Of a stretch of DNA of 64,000 bases, positions 35,669-46,578 are shown in pieces. The stretch is from the NCBI GenBank assembly GCA_030248195.1, contig JASAND010010704.1, forward strand, positions 1-64,000, written 5' to 3'. The notes under the pieces were generated by a model. It was not told the DNA's origin, did no database searches, and worked only from the letters and a program-made list of their open reading frames with translations. The DNA is from Trissonchulus latispiculum. Its lineage: Eukaryota > Nematoda > Enoplea > Enoplida > Ironidae. The translations under genes were made by a program, and so were the position numbers. The stretch's first letter is position 1. The number at the start of each line of letters is the position of its first letter.

Positions 35669-38600
35669 GGATAGACTGGAATCTTCAATATTTATCATTT
35701 CTGTTACAAGTTCAAGAGAGCTAACTTCGCTCTGTTCCCCCAAGTAGCTTAATTAACCCCACAGAAGCAGCATATAGGCGATACTTAGCTCATTGTGCAA
35801 CTGTAGACGTCAAAATGTAATTGGCGACAGATGTTTTTCCATTGGAAATCCGCCTATTCTGCATTAACCGATATCCGCCTATTTTGCGATAACGGTACTC
35901 TAGTTATCTGCCAACTCAAAACTTAAGTTCACTACTATTTCGAGTTCGCAGATGAAAATGTCAATTTTTTCATCAACAAATAGACAAACTTTAAAAACAA
36001 ATAAAACGTTTATTCAGTCAGTCAGTACACATGAGCAAACCAAAACAATAAAATGTCAGTACACTAGTACAGCGTCCAAAAACTGGCATCAGCCATATAC
36101 GTACTTCTACTAAAGTTGTTGCCATGAAGTAAGTCTCCCCTCCGTCACGAGACCCCTTTCTAACTAAAATTATTAACATGCGTTACGAGCAAGGTTTTTA
36201 TATATAATTGGTACACTCGAAGACTTTTTTATGAAATGACAAAACCAGGTAATACTCTATTTTAAAACTACTACGCTAAAGCACTTTGTGGTGATTCAAA
36301 CAAAAAGTTAGTATTGTATACTATCAGTATCTCTAACCAAGTCACTACAGTGTGATAAGAGTCTCCACAACATGGAAAGACAAACAAAAATACATTTACA
36401 AAGACTGAAAACAAGCAAACAGAATGAGGACTCCCGTATATGTACAGAAGATATCACTTAGCCAATAAGCGATGATGACGTCAACATTTTTGCTAAAATA
36501 GTATAAGTGATAGAAATGTACCAACAAAATGCATTGTAAGAAGGCCAGAACCCAAGATATTCGAAAGCGTTGGAATCTTTTTCATACACGCAAGCGCGTA
36601 TATGTCGGAAGTTAGATCAACTAAACTTTTATGATTGAACCAAATTATATGTTTAAAATTGCAGTTTCCATGAAACTATTATCCTAAGATCATACCCGAG
36701 CATGTTTGGCCAACAGCTCAGTATTTAAAACTAGACATAATAAACAACATGATTCTCAAAAGTTAGTAGCAAATACACGTAATCAAATATAAAACTGAGA
36801 TAAAGAGGTAAAAACCAGATGCAACAACCAAAGGAAACGGCATCAGTGAATGGGGCTGGGCTGGGCAATTTTCAAGGAACACGAAAATCTTTTACTTCCT
36901 CCACAGAGGAGTCAAGAACTCAGAATTTATGAATTTTTAAACTGCAATTTCTACATGAAGTGGGAAAACATGATTTTTTCTTTTCTACTGAGTATTATTA
37001 TTCCTCAGAACCATAGGCAGGCATAAACAGAAACAAATTGGGATGGATCTAATTTCAGGGTAGCGCGGTTATCCATAGAAAAATTCTCCTAAGATGCGGC
37101 ATCCGCGCCCAGCACGATTCCAAATGTTTTCTGAGAAAAAACACTTCGGGAGGAGGCTTTCCAAAACCAAACACTTCCCCTGGCATTGCCGTAGCTCAGA
37201 AATCACAAAAACAGTAAGCCCGGTGGCCCAATCACTGGCTAGAAGTGAGCCGAACTGGCAATATTACAGCTAGTAGCGAATACAATGAAAAACTGTCCAC
37301 CAGCGAATTAAAGGACACCATTTCACACAAGCTGTGCGTAAAGTAACAAGAAACTAAAAAAGTAAAATACAGCAATGAAAAAAAGCATTATTAGTCAAGG
37401 CCACATCAAGTCGACTTTTCACCAAACTCAAACAAAGCGCTTTTTGACAATTATATAATTATAGCGCACCCTCAACGCTCCAATTCAGTTTCATATTTAA
37501 ACCTATGCTAGTGTTATCTTATGGTTATCACAAAACTGATTCATTAATATCTGTTGTCAGCGTTTGTGCATAAACAAGTAAAACATCAGTGAAGGAAACA
37601 TCAACAAACTACATGCAAAAATTACTTTCATCACCGTGTCAGGTTAAAATGTTGGTAAAATGTTGGAGCTCATGACAGCTGAAGAGAATGTAGTTTATCT
37701 TACTAAATTCACGATTGTTAGTTACTAGAGGCAACAGAGATATTGAGAAATGAAACAATATGAATAAGCATGACCAGAATAGGGAAATACAAACCCTTTC
37801 GCAAAGGATCATATGCAAAAGCCAATGACTAAACATTATCCCTATGAGCATACCCACATTTGGACAGTAGCGTAGAATCGACAGGGAGGAGAATTTCAGA
37901 ATTTGACGTAGAATGGCTCATATTACAATAATTGCCTACCACACGATTTTTGGGCAAAACAGGGGTCATTTGTCCACTCGCCTAAAAGTTTGCCCACTTA
38001 GATTTAAATGTGCACAATAGTTTGCCGACTGGAAAAATTGGACCGCAGAAGTAAAAGAAGTGAACACTTCCATTAGGATATTATGGGGAATTTTCGAAAA
38101 TCTTCAATATGTCCTGAGGGCTGTGGAGGGCTGGATCAGCAAAAATCAGCAAAATTTATTGCATTTAATTTAATTTATATAACTATGTAGGAAAATGTTA
38201 CTGCAGAAAATTGAAATTATGGTTAAAAAATGCTAAAATGTCAAAATCTGATAAAATTCGTTCCGCTCCGGGGGCTGCGCACCCCAAACTCCCTGCTGCT
38301 GTTTTTATTATGTATTAACAGGCAAAAACCAGAAAACAAAAGTTAGTATAAACATTGTTCTAATTAACAACGTGTTTTATTTCCATGCGATCGTATTGTA
38401 CGTAGTTTCTTGTCGCTTAATGCCTTTGTGTCCAGTGTCCGTAAGCAATCTAATAATTTTTATGCAATACAGGGTACTGTACTGCAACTGATAACGTATG
38501 TACAGACTGTACGCCTGGTTTCATTAATTCAGACAAAGATATTTGTTTGTTAAATTAAGATTACAATTAGCATAGCAAAGTGGGTGAAGATTTTGTTCTG

Positions 38601-38761
38601 TTGAATTTGTTCCGGCAGGGGAGGGGGAAGGGAGGCGACTCTGCCTCCTCCAATCTACACCACTGTATTAAACAAAATGAGATCATAAAAAATTTAAGCA
38701 TACAGTGATGATGCATATGTACATGGCAGAGTTATCGTCTTCAAACAGTATCTATGATTGA
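35669..38761. other. Intergenic, nothing recognised
   Basis: About 3 kb, mostly AT-rich. I found no exon with convincing splice sites, no RNA gene and no delimitable transposon. Confidence 0.35.
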
Positions 38762-38908
38762 TCAGACACTCTGTGATGAGTCAACAGATTCAGGATCATC
38801 TTCCACCGGATCCTTCCAAACCACAATCTGTTCGAAATACTTGATCACCAGTTGAGGAAAAAGACTATAGGCTATGGTGGAAGGCACTAGTTCGCACTCA
38901 TCAGTGTC
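38762..38908 (-). CDS. Probable 3'-terminal exon of an unidentified gene
   Basis: A strong acceptor (TTTGCTTTCAG, ending at 38909 on the minus strand) opens a 48-codon frame to a TGA. It begins DTDECELVPSTIAYSLF, continues through LVIKYFEQIVVWKDP and ends in an acidic, serine-rich tail. Codon use and composition look coding, unlike the neighbouring DNA. I do not recognise the family. Upstream exons would lie to the right, beyond the hAT-like element, and were not identified. Confidence 0.42.
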   Translation of the reverse strand, partial: DTDECELVPSTIAYSLFPQLVIKYFEQIVVWKDPVEDDPESVDSSQSV

Positions 38909-39308
38909 CTGAAAGCAAACAAGAAATTCTAGGCACATTACTATATTGCGCAAAATATTTGATTTAGGGTTACCGCAAGGCGTAACAAACACTTATAAAC
39001 AGCATGAATAGCAAACAAAAACATGCACCTGTGGATACGGCTAAACTGGTCTCGTTATACAAGTCTTTCATTTCAAATTATTATGAGAAAAGCTTAGCTT
39101 TCTGGCGCTCAACGGACTGGAAGCTAGCAAAATGCAAGCTTTTGCTGCACACAATTATGAACTAAGAAGAAACCAAATAAAATGGGCCTGAATTCCTGGC
39201 TCCACAGATGTAAGGGTGGGAGTTTTGGTGGGTCCCCACCCATTTCTTTCATTTGGTCATGATGACTTACATGCAATTCAGACAATCCATGCCTGGATAT
39301 ATATCGCA

Positions 39309-39309
<1 letters not shown>

Positions 39310-39395
<86 letters not shown>
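39310..39395. repeat. TA microsatellite
   Basis: About 85 bp of pure TA. ORFs with poly-IY stretches on both strands are artefacts of it. Confidence 0.95.
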
Positions 39396-39398
<3 letters not shown>

Positions 39399-41827
39399 GG
39401 ATCGACCGGAATTCCGGTTCCGGTTCCGGTTCCGGTACTTTTTGTTCCGGTTCCGGTTCCGGTTCCGGTTTTTGAAAACGTACCGGAACCGGAACCAATT
39501 TTAGCGTATTATCAAAAGTGAAATTTTATTAAAATTTTCTGAACTTTTGTAAAATTTCTTTTAACATTTTGAAAAAATTGCGAATCCCTTGTAAGCAGAA
39601 TATTATTTTCTCAAAAATTTTCGCCTGCGGCGCTATTGCATTATATACTCAACTTAGAATGTTTGATTTGTTAATAATGATCTAGTACCTTATCGTTAAT
39701 TTATTATTATGAATATTAATTACGTATATATATGATCAAAATATTACGCACTTATATATAATTTAGAAATTCAAAATAGAGCACAAGCCCGCCGATTCGA
39801 TTGCTATTAGCTTTTTGATAGATACTTTAAAATTATTAATTTTGCTGAATTGGAATATATTGAAGCCATGGCGTAGACCTATGCTATTTCAAAGATTAGT
39901 GCAATGTTGCATAATTAGATGTCAGTTTTAGCTCAACTATTGTTTAAATAGCAGACAATAAGCTTTTTGCTGTGCGTTTTGTATATAAATATAGTGCAGA
40001 GTGCAACAAAAATATTAAAAAATTATGGATGGAACAAATAGAAGGGTTTTTAATTATTTTGAAGAAATGTCATTATATAAATTTGAAAATGCAGATGAAG
40101 CTAGCCAAAGAAGAGAAATGCCGCTAGAAGAAATCAAGTTTAATTCAATTTTTCTGAAACTTGTGAAAAATACTTTATTGTTCTTATATGTTTAATGGTA
40201 AAAAGTTATATATTGCTATCAGCGACAAAAGATCTGCAGAAAAGTGCAAAGATTTACCTTTTACTCAGAAAACTCTAATAATACGTAAAGTAATTATTTA
40301 GTTAATAATTACAAGTTAAGGTCACCCAAAATTTAAAGGTTGATATTCCAAACAAGTCCAATTTTCGAAGCTGATGCTATCTAAATTCATAGCCAGATAC
40401 AGCCAAATCTTATAGTAATTACGGGAACAGCAATTTTCAGAAAAATTACTTTAATTTATATATCTATTGACTACAAAGAGAATAAAAGCTCGTTATATTC
40501 GCGACAATTTTTTTATATTTTGTGTTTTAAAAAATGCTGAAACTTTTCTTGGAGCTCTAGGAAAGTCGTATCTAATTTCTAATAATGACTAGAAATTGTC
40601 AGGTAACTCAGATAAAAACTAAGCATGTTTCTGGCTTATTTTGCCGAAAGCTCGCTCGCAGGCATTTCGTGGAAGCAATTTCTACCAATTTATTTCAATT
40701 AATTCAATATTCAGTTGTTTAACTAAGAAATTAATTTTTATTTTTCTTACCGAAAAATAAAAATTCTTTTATAAATTACCTAGCAATCAAAACTTTAAAA
40801 TTTTACAAATTTTTTATAAAAACAAAATTTTCAAATTTAACAGTATAAAAGATCTTAATACATAATCTAACTCTACTAAAAAGCGCGCAACCGCGCCGGC
40901 CCAATGCAACCTCATGGGAGCAAACCTCAACCTTTTGAGCTTGCAGAGGACAACAACAATTCGAAAAACAAACAAAATATTTACAATATATGTCCTTAAT
41001 GTCTATACCTGCCAAGCCACCTTTGGTGACGACAGTTTCGTAAGTCATCGTCAAAGTATCAGATTCATCGCTAGGAATTCTGTTTACCAAAAATTACCGA
41101 TAACTTATCAAAATATAAATAAAAGAAAAATTAAAACATTTATATATTTATATATATAATATTTATATATATATATTTATATATATATTAAAACATCGCT
41201 TTGTTATGCCCGACCATTCCTGATTGTGGGACTCATCAGGGGCTTACAATCAGGTTCAAATTTTTAGTAGAAAATTAAAAATTTTATTTTTGACAGTGAA
41301 CAGTTCGGTTTCGTCCCCTAGCGATCAACTCCACTTATTCGTGAGACATATATATTATATATATATATATATATATATCAAATTGCATTCGATTAAGTCA
41401 TTCATCGAAATTCGATGTAATAAAGTAGATAAAATAAAACCTTTTGTGTCGAGCATGTGCTCGAATAATCCTAAACATATAAAGACAATATGTTCACAAT
41501 TTATTCACACTAATGTTTTAAATCTATAGCGATTATATAAAGTTTAACTATATAATAAAGACAAAATTCGCATAATAAATTGCAAGTTTCGTATTCGTGT
41601 ATTGAAATATATAATATAGAAAATATTATTTTAGAAAGCTATTACAATGTTGTAGTAGCTACAAAAAAGCGAAAAATCGTGAAAAAATTGTCCAAAACGT
41701 CAGAAAAAATTTTCGATTTTTGTAGTGTTAAAGAGCTGGTTCCGGTTCCGGTTCCGGTTCCGGTTCCGGTTTTTTAAAGCCAGTTCCGGTTCCGGTTCCG
41801 GTTTTTTGGAGTTCCGGTCGATCCCTA
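39396..41827. mobile_element. 2.4-kb hAT-like element with CCGGTT-rich ends
   Basis: TIRs TAGGGATCGACCGGAA start at 39396 and end, inverted, at 41827. Just inside both ends are runs of GGTTCC (39408-39500 and 41736-41805). TAGGGATCGACC-type TIRs are known in hAT families. The interior is AT-rich with only short ORFs (the best is 56 codons from 40025), so no transposase can be supported. No target duplication is visible, perhaps because the insertion is in a TA microsatellite. Confidence 0.72.
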
Positions 41828-41848
41828 TGGTACACCTATGGTCTTGCA

Positions 41849-42616
41849 CATAGGTGTAACGGAGATTTGGGGGGGGGGAGGCTCCCCCCCCCCATAGATG
41901 TGTTAGGGGGGGGGGGGGGGGGGGGCCCCCCCCCCCCCCCCCCCCACCAAAATGACAAATTTTGGCGACCCCCCCCAGATTTTCGGATTTTTGCTACCCC
42001 CCCCCCCCAGATTTTTGGCCAAAAAGTGGTCAAAAATGGCATAAAATCGAAAAAATTAGGGGGGTCCCCCACCCTCCGTCGGGAACCCCCCCCCCCCCCC
42101 CCAGATTTTTTGCCCAGCCACACCTATGCCCCCCCCAACATTTTCTGGGGGGGGCCCCCCGGCGACCCCCCCCCAACCCCCCCCCAGGACCCCCCCCCCA
42201 ACCCCCTCCCCCAACAAAAATTTTCATTTTTTATGACAAAAATCGCATTTTCAGCCGTTGCTAATAATAAAAAACATCTAACCATAAAGTAATTTTAACA
42301 TTAGACAGTGGTTTTAAACTCAAAAACTTGATTGCCAACATGTTTCCAAGTCCAAAATAAAGACAATATTGAGTCATAAGATCCATAATACAGTTAAAAA
42401 CGTGTATTTCTCATAGTAATAAACAGTTTAAGCCAAAAATTTGGACATTTTTTAAAAATTTTTAAAAAATTAACACAAAAAAAACCAAATTTTTGGCAAT
42501 TTTCCGCCCCTGGGGCCCCCCCCCCCCCCCCCCCCCCCCCCAGTGGGGGGGGGGACGTCCCCCCCCCAAAAAGTTTTGGGGGAGGGTTGAAAAAAGGCTT
42601 GGGGGGGGCACCTATG
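41849..42616. mobile_element. CATAGGTG hAT-like element carrying a nested relative
   Basis: Ends CATAGGTGTAAC and (reverse complement) CATAGGTGCC, with the exact 8-bp duplication GTCTTGCA at 41841-41848 and 42617-42624. It contains long C/G tracts, and a second element of the same type is inserted at 41893-42128. Directly left of the first duplication is CACCTATG (41833-41840), which is another right-end TIR, so two elements may once have sat head to tail. Proline/glycine-rich ORFs here are composition artefacts. Confidence 0.82.
41893..42128. mobile_element. CATAGGTGTG MITE nested in the previous element
   Basis: About 236 bp, an inverted-orientation relative of the element at 45336-45569, to which it aligns along its length. 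Ends CATAGATGTGTTAG and (reverse complement) CATAGGTGTGGCTGGGC. The flanks are eight C residues on both sides, consistent with an 8-bp duplication in a C tract. Confidence 0.8.
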
Positions 42617-42931
42617 GTCTTGCATTGCCCATTTAAATATATATATCTATGTATATATACGTTATGAAGGCAAAATAAAATTTGTAAATGTAAATGCCCG
42701 TATATAAGCCAAGCCGGTCATAGGTGTATATACCTTGAGAAATCGTTGGGGGAGGGGGTAGCCGAAATTAGGGTGGGTGGGGTCAGCCGGTTTGAGGTGG
42801 GGTGGAGTCCGGAAAAATCGAATTGGAGGGGGGGGAATTTTTCGGTCAAAAATTTAGAAAAAATTCGCGAATTCGCCGAAAACGTTATTTCCAACTACAA
42901 ATCAACAATATTTCTTCATTTTTGCTCATTT

Positions 42932-43738
42932 CACAGGAAGAACTTTTTGGGTAAAATCGTTGTAAATTGCTGCGCAAGGTACAACGATTTTACCATGAAT
43001 TTACCACGAATTTTTAATGAAATTTTAATATTTTTAATGGATTTACAATGATTATATCCGATTTTTCCATGAAATTTTATTGGATTTACAATGGTTTTAC
43101 TTCGGTTTTTATACGTATTTACAATATTTTACCACGTTGTAAAATTGTTGTAAATCTGTTGTAAAATCATTGTAAATGCAATTGGACCAATTTACAATGT
43201 TTTTACGACTTCTACAACGAAGTTACAACGTTTTTTTAACGATTTTACCATGTGGTAAACTTGTTGTAAAATCGTCGTAAATGTTTACAACGTTTTTACA
43301 ATGCTCCAAAATAAGTTTTAACAATTTTATAACAGATTTACCACGTTGTAAATTCGTTGTAAAATCATTGTAGAAACGTTGTAAACATTTACCACGATTT
43401 TACAATAAATTTACCATATAGTAAAATCATTATAAGGACGTTGTAACTTCGTTGTAAAAGTTGTAAAAACATTGTAAATTGGTCCAATTCCATTTACAAT
43501 GATTTTACAACAGATTTACAACAATTTTACAACGTGATAAAAATATTGTAAATACGTATAAAAACCGAAGTAAAACCATTGTTAATCCATTAAAATCTCA
43601 TGGAAAAATCGGATATAATCATTGTAAATCCATTAAAAATATTAAAATTTCATTAAAAATTCGTGGTAAATTCATGGTAAAATCGTTGTACCTTGCGCAG
43701 CAATTTACAACGATTTTACCCAAAAAGTTCTTCCTGTG
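42932..43738. mobile_element. 807-bp foldback built of ATTTACAACGATTTTAC-like words
   Basis: It is almost entirely two inverted arms of about 395 bp, with ends CACAGGAAGAACTTTTTGGG and their exact complement. The arms consist of short, repeatedly inverted words (TTGTAAAATCGTTGTAAAT and complements), so hairpins can form at many scales. Flanks give at most a 3-bp TTT duplication. It is non-coding. It has split a G-rich host element whose halves are at about 42718-42931 and 43739-43930. Confidence 0.85.
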
Positions 43739-43930
43739 TTTAGTCGAAAAACTTGGATTTTTTGGCAAAAACTTCGAATGTTTGCAAAAAATTTCGAATT
43801 TTTACTAATTATCAGGCGAAATTTTGAGGGTGGGGTCTGGAAAATTTGGGTGGGTGGGGTCTGGGATTTGACCATTTGGGGGTGGGGTCTGTCTCCAAAT
43901 GTCTCCATTTGGGGGGAGGGGTTTACCTAA

Positions 43931-44229
43931 GCCTTTACGGGATACCTCCATCAAATAGCTGGGGACGATTTTTTATTTATTGTGAAATCGCTCTTCGTTA
44001 TAGAGAAATAAGTTGAAATGTTTGCGTAACCTGTATTTTGCCTACTTTTTCCAATTTTGTCAAGCGATTACTTTTAGCTAGAAAGCGGTAATTGGGGAAA
44101 CTAAAAAAACGTCCCTGGATATATTTGTGCAGAACACATCTGTTCAGTAACATCCCTCCAACTTGCATGGTGAATGCTCCACAATCTTTGGAAAAAATTG
44201 GTCGTGTTTTTGCAAAAACTACATTTTGT
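43931..44229. other. Intergenic
   Basis: Nothing recognised beyond a short unsupported ORF at 44092-44280. Confidence 0.3.
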
Positions 44230-45109
44230 ATGATAGCAGCCTACAGGATAGAAGTTGGAAGACGATCATGCGTCGGATAATTTGTCCCTGTGAGACCTTC
44301 AGATCGACGCCCTTAGTTTGATTTTGCGACTTGCGTAGTTCAAGAAATGATGGATTATTTGATTTCTGCAAAAATGACAAGTTTTCGACGCCAAAACCAG
44401 AAAATCAGCCATATCTCGCGGTAGAGAAAAGCTAGAACGTTGCTTTAAAAAGCAAAAATATGAAGCTCAACGAGATCTTACGAAAGAATATAGCTTTCTG
44501 AATGTCTTTCATTAGCAGAAGTTCGTAGGCCATGTCACGGGTTGGGACGTCACGACAGGCTTTCCCGAGCTTCTTAGCCGCAACTGGGCTAATCGTTGTG
44601 AGGATTTTACAGGCTTTCTCCTCAAAGCCATAATAGAGCAATCTACAATACTGAAATGCATGCTCGGCCGATCTGAATTTCTTACCATCAAAATAAAAGT
44701 CAAAGCAGTAAAAGCAGGACAGCGGGTCTGAGGAACCAGAAAACACTACAACGTTCATTTCTCTGGGTGAGGGATCGTGGAAGTTAGCATCGTTGGCTGA
44801 GCAGTGAGAGGACGGGACAGTTTGCGTGGCTTTGGGTACGGTAGCCGCAGGAATTGAATGACTGGACACATCTGAGGATACATTTGTGGCTTTTGCCTTT
44901 GAGTGAATGCAATCATCACAAAGCCAAACAATGTTAAGTTTGATCATCTTCTCAAAGTTATTAAACAATTGGGTGAACAATCCTATACAGCGAGCATGGG
45001 AAGCCTTGGTGCAGGAATGACATGATACCTGATGATCCATCAGTGCAATACCAACGCCACATTGTTGGGAACAAGATCGCGGGGTTTCCTCATCATTTTG
45101 CATAGTCAT
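44230..45109 (-). CDS. PHD finger plus NADAR domain segment, possibly decayed
   Basis: The first real ATG is at 45109 (MTMQNDEE). The frame is closed upstream by a stop inside a GATT microsatellite (45131-45158). Residues ~10-65 carry a C/H pattern of a PHD finger (CSQQCGVG, CHSCTKASHARC, WLCDDC). After a Ser/Thr-rich linker a NADAR domain starts (VVVFSGSSDPLSCFY, FDGKKFRSAEHAFQYCR, AAKKLGKACRD). NADAR proteins act on ADP-ribose or related nucleotides (known for the family). The continuous frame runs to 44432, but NADAR is incomplete by then. A donor GTAAGA lies near 44488, and an exon-like segment from 44365 (acceptor TTTTTGCAG) encodes KSNNPSFLELRKS, like the next NADAR helix, but not in phase with that donor. 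So it is a gene with an unresolved junction or a pseudogene. A mobile-element ORF is also possible. Confidence 0.6.
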
Positions 45110-45130
45110 AAGGCGTCTTCGTTTTGGTCC

Positions 45131-45158
45131 AATATCAATCAATCAATCAATCAATCAC
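45131..45158. repeat. TCAA/ATTG tetranucleotide microsatellite
   Basis: Six to seven units, lying exactly between the PHD-NADAR segment and the start of the LINE. It may mark an insertion junction. Confidence 0.8.
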
Positions 45159-45335
45159 TATATATTCGTACTGTTATAGTGAAACGTTGGTTGGAATCTG
45201 AATCAAATGGGTTAAAACCCAGAAAGTTACGTCTGTTACTAGGGGAAATGCTATTTCGGATGTGGTGTTTGAAAATTTACCAAATATAGTGTCCAACGTT
45301 GAAGTTCGACCGCCAGTGTCTAATGGTGATCACAG

Positions 45336-45569
45336 CATAGGTGTGGCTGGGCAAAAAATCTGGGGGGGGGGGGGGGTTCCGACGGAGGGTGGGTGGGTCC
45401 GCCAAATTTCCCAAAAACCCTAAATTTTCGATTTTTTTGCCATTTTTGGCCACTTTTTGGCCAAAAATCAGGGGGGCCTAGCTAAAGTCTGAAAAATCTG
45501 GGGGGGGGGGTCGCGAAAATTTGTCAATTTGGTGGGGGGCCCCCACCCCCCCTCCCTAACACACCTATG
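45336..45569. mobile_element. CATAGGTGTG MITE, 8-bp TSD, in LINE
   Basis: 234 bp, TIR CATAGGTGTG, duplication GATCACAG at 45328-45335 and 45570-45577. Excision restores the LINE frame across NGDHSVVRF. Same family, opposite orientation, as the nested copy at 41893-42128. Confidence 0.93.
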
Positions 45570-45714
45570 GATCACAGTGTTGTTCGTTTCTCTACGTATG
45601 TGAATATTAATATGTCTGAAGATAAGAGTGGTTTTGTGACATGTTGGGAGAGGGCTGATTATGTGGCTATAATGATGAAATTAGAATTAATAAATTGGCC
45701 AATTCTGTTTCAAC

Positions 45715-46569
45715 TAGGGATGGGCGCGGAAAAAAAAGGACTGGAAAAAAAAGGTTTTTTTCCGTTTTTTTCCATTTTTTTCCGATGGGGTGGAAAAAAA
45801 TGGAAAAATATTCCTAACGTTATTTTGACGATTTTTACAATGAAATATCATGTTTTCTGAGCTTTTCCAGCAATTTCACACTGTTTACAACCTTTTCCGT
45901 GGGTCATAGTAGGTGGGGGTATGTTAAATCTGACGAAATTGTATTTGGGTTTTTTGACGCATCGGAAAAAAATGGAAAAATATTCGAGACATGTTCTGAA
46001 AGTTAATTTATGACCTCAGAACATTAAGAAACTATCAAAAATAGTGTTTAACGAGGCAACAATACGATATTCATGAATTTGAGCTAATTTTGGGATTTGA
46101 CATTTTTCCTTTGGAATGTGAAAATGATTGCATAACTCAGGTAGAGTTAATACTTCCATACCTAACAGTGGACTGTTCAACCAAAACTGCTAAAATATCT
46201 GAATTGTTTACTTTACGAAGCGCGTTACCTGCGAAAACCACAAACTAGGTATAGTATAACTGCCAAGGTATACAGAAGCCACCTGTCCTTTGCTTTACAG
46301 CGTCACCCGCTGAAAATATTTGATTCCTATAATCAATACTGGAGCCTTTCTAAGCGCTTGTGCTATTGCATTACCCCTAGGGGGCTACTAAATATCGTGA
46401 AAACTGCTTCTGTGCATGCAAAAACATGAAATAACGCAACTTTTAGCACATTGTGTAATTTTGGAGTGACCGGAAAAAAAAGGAAAAAAATGGAAAAAAA
46501 TGGAAAAAAACCGGAAAAAAAAGGTTTTTTTTCCGGCAATCTTTTTTTTCCGGAAAAAAACCAACCCTA
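45715..46569. mobile_element. TAGGG hAT-like element, 8-bp TSD, in LINE
   Basis: 855 bp, ends TAGGGATGGGCG and (reverse complement) TAGGGTTGG, duplication GTTTCAAC at 45707-45714 and 46570-46577. Both ends carry many GGAAAAAAA words. Non-coding inside. Excision restores the LINE frame (PILFQQRSSVNEKW). Confidence 0.93.
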
Positions 46570-46578
46570 GTTTCAACA

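Noticed and set aside
39124..39504. ORFs with poly-IY
   Set aside because: They are products of the TA microsatellite and the GGTTCC array.
41836..42292. Long Pro/Gly-rich ORFs
   Set aside because: They read C/G homopolymer tracts of nested MITEs; there is no domain and no codon bias.
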